DNA of 64,000 bases, taken from NCBI GenBank assembly GCA_937888905.1, contig CALATA010000014.1, forward strand, positions 1 through 64,000, read 5' to 3'. The notes under the pieces were generated by a model. The model saw only the letters and a list, made by a program, of their open reading frames with translations. It did not search any database and was not told the DNA's origin. Numbering within the stretch: the first letter of the stretch is position 1; each line of letters starts with the position of its first letter. Source of the DNA: Terrimonas sp937888905. Its GTDB lineage: Bacteria; Bacteroidota; Bacteroidia; Chitinophagales; Chitinophagaceae. Made by a program: the position numbers and the translations under genes. This document shows, piece by piece, positions 60,133 through 64,000 of this stretch.

Positions 60133-61296
60133 ATGAGTCGCTACTATTCCTATATCAATACTTCGGTTGATATCCTGCGTCAATACGACGGCGGGGAGCC
60201 CTTTGCGTCCTTTCTGAAGAAGTTTTTTTCCAAACAGAAAAAATACGGGTCGCGGGACCGGCGCCAGATCGGACAGCTTTGTTATGCGTGGTTCCGCCTG
60301 GGACATGCGCTGCGCGAAATGCCGGAGACAGCACGTTTGCTCACGGCGTATTTTCTTTCGGTCACCACCCCCGATGCACTGCTCACCGAACTAAAGCCTG
60401 AATGGGCATCACACGTAGATGCTTCTTTAGCAGTAAAAATCACGTTAACAGGCACTGCCTTGCATCCGGCAGATATATTTCCCTGGCGGGAAAGATGGAG
60501 CGACGGGTTGGATGAAGAAACCTTTCCCGCGTCGCACCTGGTACAGCCTGACCTGTTCCTCCGCATACGGCCGGGACGTAAGAAACTTGTTGAACAACTT
60601 TTGTCCAACGCAGGCTTGTCTTATACGGCCATACATGAAGACTGCCTGGCCCTGCCTAATAGTTCGGCATTGCAGGACCTCCTGAAGATCAACCGCGATG
60701 TGGTGATACAAGACCGCAGTTCGCAGGAGATCGGCCATTGGTTGCGCGGAATCGGGGTATTCCGGCCCCGGCAGGTATGGGATTGCTGCGCTGCCAGCGG
60801 CGGCAAGTCGATCCTGTTGCATGATTATTTTCCCAACATTGAATTAACCGTTTCCGATATCCGGACTTCCATTCTGCACAACCTGCGCGAGCGTTTCCGC
60901 GAAGCGGGGATAAAAGAATACGGCGATTTTGTGGCCGACCTCACCAATCCATCTGCCAACCTGCCGGCGCAGCAATTTGACTGTGTGGTGGCCGATGTAC
61001 CTTGCACGGGCAGCGGTACTTGGGGGCGCACACCGGAACAATTGTATTATTTCAAACCCGAACTGATCGATGCTTATGCCGTCCGGCAGCAGCAAATCCT
61101 GGAAAGAATAATGCCGTCGGTGAAAAAAGGCGGGTTTCTGCTCTACATCACCTGCTCCGTTTTTCGACGCGAAAACGAGGAGAAACTGGCTTTCATGAAT
61201 GCCCAACCCGGCTGGGAATACGTTGACAGCCGGTTGTTTAGCGGTTACACGCATAAAGCGGATACACTTTTTGGAGCTCTCTTCCGGAAACTTTAA
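60133..61296 (+). CDS. RsmB/NOP-family RNA (cytosine-5)-methyltransferase
   Basis: 387 residues. N-terminal NusB-like helical part (LKKFFSKQKKYGSRDRRQIG, QLCYAWFRLGHAL) and C-terminal SAM methyltransferase: VWDCCAASGGKSILLHD (motif I), FDCVVADVPCTGSGTWGRTP (motif IV with catalytic-type Cys), and FLLYITCSVFRRENEE (motif VI with second Cys). It probably methylates rRNA or tRNA. It begins 17 nt after odhB and may share its transcript. Confidence 0.92.
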   Translation: MSRYYSYINTSVDILRQYDGGEPFASFLKKFFSKQKKYGSRDRRQIGQLCYAWFRLGHALREMPETARLLTAYFLSVTTPDALLTELKPEWASHVDASLAVKITLTGTALHPADIFPWRERWSDGLDEETFPASHLVQPDLFLRIRPGRKKLVEQLLSNAGLSYTAIHEDCLALPNSSALQDLLKINRDVVIQDRSSQEIGHWLRGIGVFRPRQVWDCCAASGGKSILLHDYFPNIELTVSDIRTSILHNLRERFREAGIKEYGDFVADLTNPSANLPAQQFDCVVADVPCTGSGTWGRTPEQLYYFKPELIDAYAVRQQQILERIMPSVKKGGFLLYITCSVFRRENEEKLAFMNAQPGWEYVDSRLFSGYTHKADTLFGALFRKL

Positions 61297-61322
61297 GGCA
61301 GGGATGATGCAGCACGTTCACC

Positions 61323-61415
61323 GGATGTGTAAAGGTGCCCGCTCAAGGCGGGGCCATGTGAAAATGTATTTAATTTACACATCTGCACATCTCCATATTT
61401 TCACATTGGCTGTAT
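61323..61415 (+). repeat. 8-bp-period ATGTG palindromic element (second copy)
   Basis: GGATGTGTAAAGGTGCCCGC, a GC hairpin (GCCCGC..GGCGGGGC), CCATGTGAAAATGTA, then the inverted arm TTTACACATCTGCACATC and CATATTTTCACATTGG. The CCATGTGAAAATGTA / ATATTTTCACATTGG arms can pair. Same design as 36384-36500. It fills most of the 142-bp gap before prfC. Confidence 0.65.
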
Positions 61416-61438
61416 AGTTCTATCTTCGCGCGGTTTTT

Positions 61439-63031
61439 ATGAAATATCACAACGAAATACAACGCAGGCGCACGTTTGCCATCATCAGTCACCCTGACGC
61501 CGGTAAAACAACGCTGACAGAAAAGTTTCTGCTTTTTGGTGGTGCCATCCAGGTGGCGGGTGCCGTTAAGAGCAACAAAATCAAGAAACACGCGACGAGC
61601 GACTTTATGGAAATTGAACGCCAGCGGGGTATCTCCGTGGCCACTTCCGTAATGAGCTTCGAATACAATAACATTCTCATCAACCTGCTCGATACACCTG
61701 GTCACAAAGACTTTGCAGAAGATACTTACCGCACGCTCACGGCAGTGGACAGTGTTATCCTGGTGGTGGACAGTGTGAACGGGGTAGAAGATCAGACGCG
61801 CCGCCTCATGGAAGTGTGCCGCATGCGCGATACACCGGTGATCGTGTTTGTCAACAAAATGGACCGCGACGGCAAGAACCGCTTCGACCTGCTGGAAGAA
61901 ATTGAAAAAGAACTCAGCCTTTCATTACACCCCATGACCTGGCCCATCAACAGCGGTAAGGATTTCAAAGGGGTATACAACCTGCACGATAAAAACCTCC
62001 TGCTTTTTACGGCCAACACCAAAGGCGGCGATGAAGACAGCTTTTCCATCAGTGATTTGAACGATAACGTACTGGATCAGAAACTTGGCGAAGCCGATGC
62101 GGCTTCACTCCGTGAGGATGTGGAACTGGTAGACGGTGTACATGGTGAGCTCGACGTAGAAGAATACCTCGCGGGTAAAGTGGCACCTGTGTTTTTCGGC
62201 AGTGCCATCAACAACTTTGGGGTAAAGGAAATGCTGGATACGTTTATCCGCATTGCACCTACTCCGCGCAGCCGCGAAACCAGCACACGCATGGTAGACG
62301 TTGAAGAGCCAAAGCTGAGCGGTTTCGTATTTAAAATTCACGCCAACCTCGATCCCAAACACCGTGACCGCATTGCGTTCTTCCGCGTTTGCTCCGGTAA
62401 GTTTGAGCGCAACAAATATTTTCATCACGTACGTCTCGATAAAGAAGTACGTTTCAGTAATCCTTACTCCTTCATGGCGCGGGACAAAAGCATCATCGAA
62501 GATGCATACGCCGGCGACGTGGTGGGCTTGTTCGACACCGGTAACTTCAAGATCGGCGATACACTTACCGAAGGCGAGGATTTTTATTTCACTGGTATTC
62601 CTTCCTTCTCTCCCGAGATATTCAAGGAAGTAGTGAACAAAGATCCGATGAAGACAAAACAATTGGAGAAAGGCTTGTTGCAGTTGACCGACGAAGGTGT
62701 GGCGCAGTTGTTCACACAGTTCGGTGGCAACAAGAAGATAATCGGTTGCGTGGGTGAACTGCAGTTTGAAGTGATCCAATACCGCTTACTGCATGAATAC
62801 GGTGCGTCTGTTACATTCAACAGTCTTCCGTTTTATAAAGCGTGCTGGCTTACCAGCAATGACAAGAAAAAGCTCGAAGACTTCGCGCGTTTTAAATTGG
62901 CCAACATCGCCGAAGACAAGGACGGACAGATTGTTTACCTGGCGCAAAGCGAGTGGTTCCTCAACACCGAGCGCACCAACAATCCGGATATTGAGTTTCA
63001 TTTTACGAGTGAGATTCACAAGCAGGAGTGA
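61439..63031 (+). CDS. prfC: Peptide chain release factor 3
   Basis: 530 residues, normal RF3 length. GTPase motifs: AIISHPDAGKTTLTEK (G1), ERQRGISVATSVM (G2), LLDTPGHKDF (G3), VFVNKMDRDG (G4). Following domains match RF3: EYLAGKVAPVFFGSAINNFG, and GCVGELQFEVIQYRLLHEYG. It recycles class-1 release factors after termination. TATCTTCG at 61421-61428 is a possible -7 element. Its stop codon lies inside the first unit of a heptamer array. Confidence 0.95.
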   Translation: MKYHNEIQRRRTFAIISHPDAGKTTLTEKFLLFGGAIQVAGAVKSNKIKKHATSDFMEIERQRGISVATSVMSFEYNNILINLLDTPGHKDFAEDTYRTLTAVDSVILVVDSVNGVEDQTRRLMEVCRMRDTPVIVFVNKMDRDGKNRFDLLEEIEKELSLSLHPMTWPINSGKDFKGVYNLHDKNLLLFTANTKGGDEDSFSISDLNDNVLDQKLGEADAASLREDVELVDGVHGELDVEEYLAGKVAPVFFGSAINNFGVKEMLDTFIRIAPTPRSRETSTRMVDVEEPKLSGFVFKIHANLDPKHRDRIAFFRVCSGKFERNKYFHHVRLDKEVRFSNPYSFMARDKSIIEDAYAGDVVGLFDTGNFKIGDTLTEGEDFYFTGIPSFSPEIFKEVVNKDPMKTKQLEKGLLQLTDEGVAQLFTQFGGNKKIIGCVGELQFEVIQYRLLHEYGASVTFNSLPFYKACWLTSNDKKKLEDFARFKLANIAEDKDGQIVYLAQSEWFLNTERTNNPDIEFHFTSEIHKQE

Positions 63032-63077
63032 ATGGTGAATCGTGAATCGTCAATGGTGAATAGTGAATAAGTGAATG
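63028..63077 (+). repeat. Heptamer array overlapping the prfC stop
   Basis: GTGAATG, GTGAATC, GTGAATC, GTCAATG, GTGAATA, GTGAATA, then one extra A and GTGAATG. The prfC TGA (63029-63031) is inside the first unit. The region to 63184 has no further gene. Confidence 0.92.
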
Positions 63078-63184
63078 ATGGCTGAGGCTCTCGGGGCTGC
63101 CCATTGTTGGTCTCCAGACCAACAATTACGCGAGATGCAAAAGGAAAGAGTTACTTACTACACCTCTCCCCATTACCAAATTAT

Positions 63185-63215
63185 AAAAGAGGCCCGCAAC
63201 GCGGGCCTCTTTTAT
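63185..63215. terminator. Bidirectional terminator between prfC and the T9SS-cargo gene
   Basis: A 13-bp perfect stem AAAAGAGGCCCGC / GCGGGCCTCTTTT (63185-63197 and 63201-63213) with an AAC loop and T/A tracts on both sides. It serves both convergent genes. Confidence 0.92.
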
Positions 63216-64000
63216 TTATCGTACGATTAATTTTTCTGTTCGTCGCTGACCGTTCTGATCGGCTATCTGCAGATAGTATACGCCTGTAGCCAATGAAGAA
63301 GGCATGGGCAATTGCAGTACAAGTCCGCTGCCACTATTGACTGCACGGCTCCATGTTGCCACGCGCGCACCTGCCGCATTTGACAAGGTTACGTTGAACT
63401 GGGCCGGGCTATTGTTATTGAAGCGCAGGGAAATTTCACTGCTGCGGTTTACTACTGTCGGGTAAACGGCGAGACTGGCTGTCCAATCGTTACCGCATTC
63501 GCCCTGCACACGCAGCGTATTGCTGTAGCTCGAACGTCCATCGATATCAACCTGACGGATACGTACAAAACTTTGTGCGGCAGGCAGCAGGATATCCGCT
63601 TCATACTGGCGCGAGGTCTGGCTGTTGCCGGCGCCTGTTACACGTTGTACGGAAGTAAAGTTGATGCCATCGGTGCCGGCTTCCACTTCGAAGTGTGCAT
63701 TGTTTTGTTCGGAACCGGTGCTCCATTGCAACAAGGCACGGCACTGTCGCGGCGCAGCGGTAAAGGAAGTGAAGTTAACAGGCAATGGCGCATTGGGTGA
63801 TGCCACACAGGCTGTTGCATCGCCACGGCTGTCGGCGGCATAAGTGCCGGGCAACAGCGTGAGTGCGCCTGTAGTAATATCTACTGAATAGGTGCGTCCG
63901 CGGTCAACCTGCAGTGCATACAGCACACCGTCTCCGCCAAAATACATCCCTCCCATTTCGCAGGTAGTAGCGCCGGTGCAACCTGCATAACCATTCGTGA
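63216..64000 (-). CDS. T9SS-sorted secreted protein, C-terminal part (partial)
   Basis: At least 261 codons; the frame stays open to the window edge, so the start lies beyond 64000 and the internal ATG at 63956 is not the real start. N-terminal visible part has propeller-like GGMYFGGDGVLYALQVDRGR. A DUF-like Fn3 region follows (VNFTSFTAAPRQCRALLQWS; QVDIDGRSSYSNTLRV). The last ~80 residues are a type-A sorting domain: VYPTVVNRSSEISLRF, then TGVYYLQIADQNG and the end RTEKLIVR. It should be exported by the type IX system and attached to the cell surface. Confidence 0.88.
   Translation of the reverse strand, partial: TNGYAGCTGATTCEMGGMYFGGDGVLYALQVDRGRTYSVDITTGALTLLPGTYAADSRGDATACVASPNAPLPVNFTSFTAAPRQCRALLQWSTGSEQNNAHFEVEAGTDGINFTSVQRVTGAGNSQTSRQYEADILLPAAQSFVRIRQVDIDGRSSYSNTLRVQGECGNDWTASLAVYPTVVNRSSEISLRFNNNSPAQFNVTLSNAAGARVATWSRAVNSGSGLVLQLPMPSSLATGVYYLQIADQNGQRRTEKLIVR

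Overview
The window is from a Bacteroidota chromosome, most probably the Chitinophagaceae/Chitinophagales. The signs are a SusC/SusD pair, a type IX secretion cargo tail, several promoters of the TTTG-N19-TAnnTTTG form, frequent TTG starts, no visible Shine-Dalgarno sites, hybrid and NarL-type two-component systems, and SPOR/HU-CCDC81 and DUF6934 proteins. The assignment rests on recognised protein families and is not a computed taxonomy.

Layout. 1-690 is the end of an rRNA operon (23S 3' end, 5S, terminator). 1.1-6.1 kb holds a lipoprotein and a convergent operon GNAT - S9 peptidase - M14 peptidase. 6.1-10.9 kb is a tryptophan operon trpL-E-G-D-C-F that starts with a leader peptide containing three consecutive Trp codons and a matching terminator/antiterminator; trpB and trpA are not next to it. 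10.9-14.1 kb carries NUDIX, CorA, DapF and a uridine-phosphorylase-like gene. A tRNA-Cys (14137-14207) has a 17-bp copy of its 3' end 160 bp downstream and marks the edge of a more accessory-looking region. 14.5-20.9 kb is an operon for acetate kinase, alpha-glucan phosphorylase and phosphoketolase, with a HAD remnant between the last two. 21-29.5 kb has BON, SHOCT, a DUF6629-like protein, a polysaccharide deacetylase, an AraC-type regulator with a metal-chaperone-like N-terminus, an MFS pump, a serine hydrolase, a RES/Xre toxin-antitoxin pair and a DUF6934 + 55-aa gene pair.

30-39.2 kb looks like a peptide-scavenging locus: a serine hydrolase diverges from SusC-SusD followed by a secreted M14 carboxypeptidase. 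The SusC leader holds TAGACTA operator-like sites and a 35-codon ORF ending in four Cys codons, a candidate cysteine-sensing leader. 39.2-43.4 kb is a nucleosidase and a six-gene sensory operon on the minus strand (CPPRC-tail protein, membrane protein, histidine kinase, response regulator, winged helix, membrane protein). Diverging from it at 43.57-45.97 kb is a candidate conflict/immune module: an active-site-intact caspase, then a TIR-TM-SUMF1 fusion, then a YegP-like protein, behind a strongly structured intergenic region.

46-64 kb is mostly housekeeping or common Bacteroidota genes: TlpA with two YeeE/YedE half-transporters, an outer-membrane barrel protein, a cupin, an HU/SPOR protein, an FKBP lipoprotein, serine dehydratase, a propeller histidine kinase with its regulator, odhB, an RsmB-like methyltransferase, prfC, and a T9SS-sorted protein cut by the window edge.

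Across the window, intergenic DNA repeatedly contains arrays with a strict 7-bp period (at least 13 arrays from a few unit families, including two back-to-back arrays inside the rRNA operon), plus two related 8-bp-period palindromic elements. These are the most pervasive features not explained by gene annotation.
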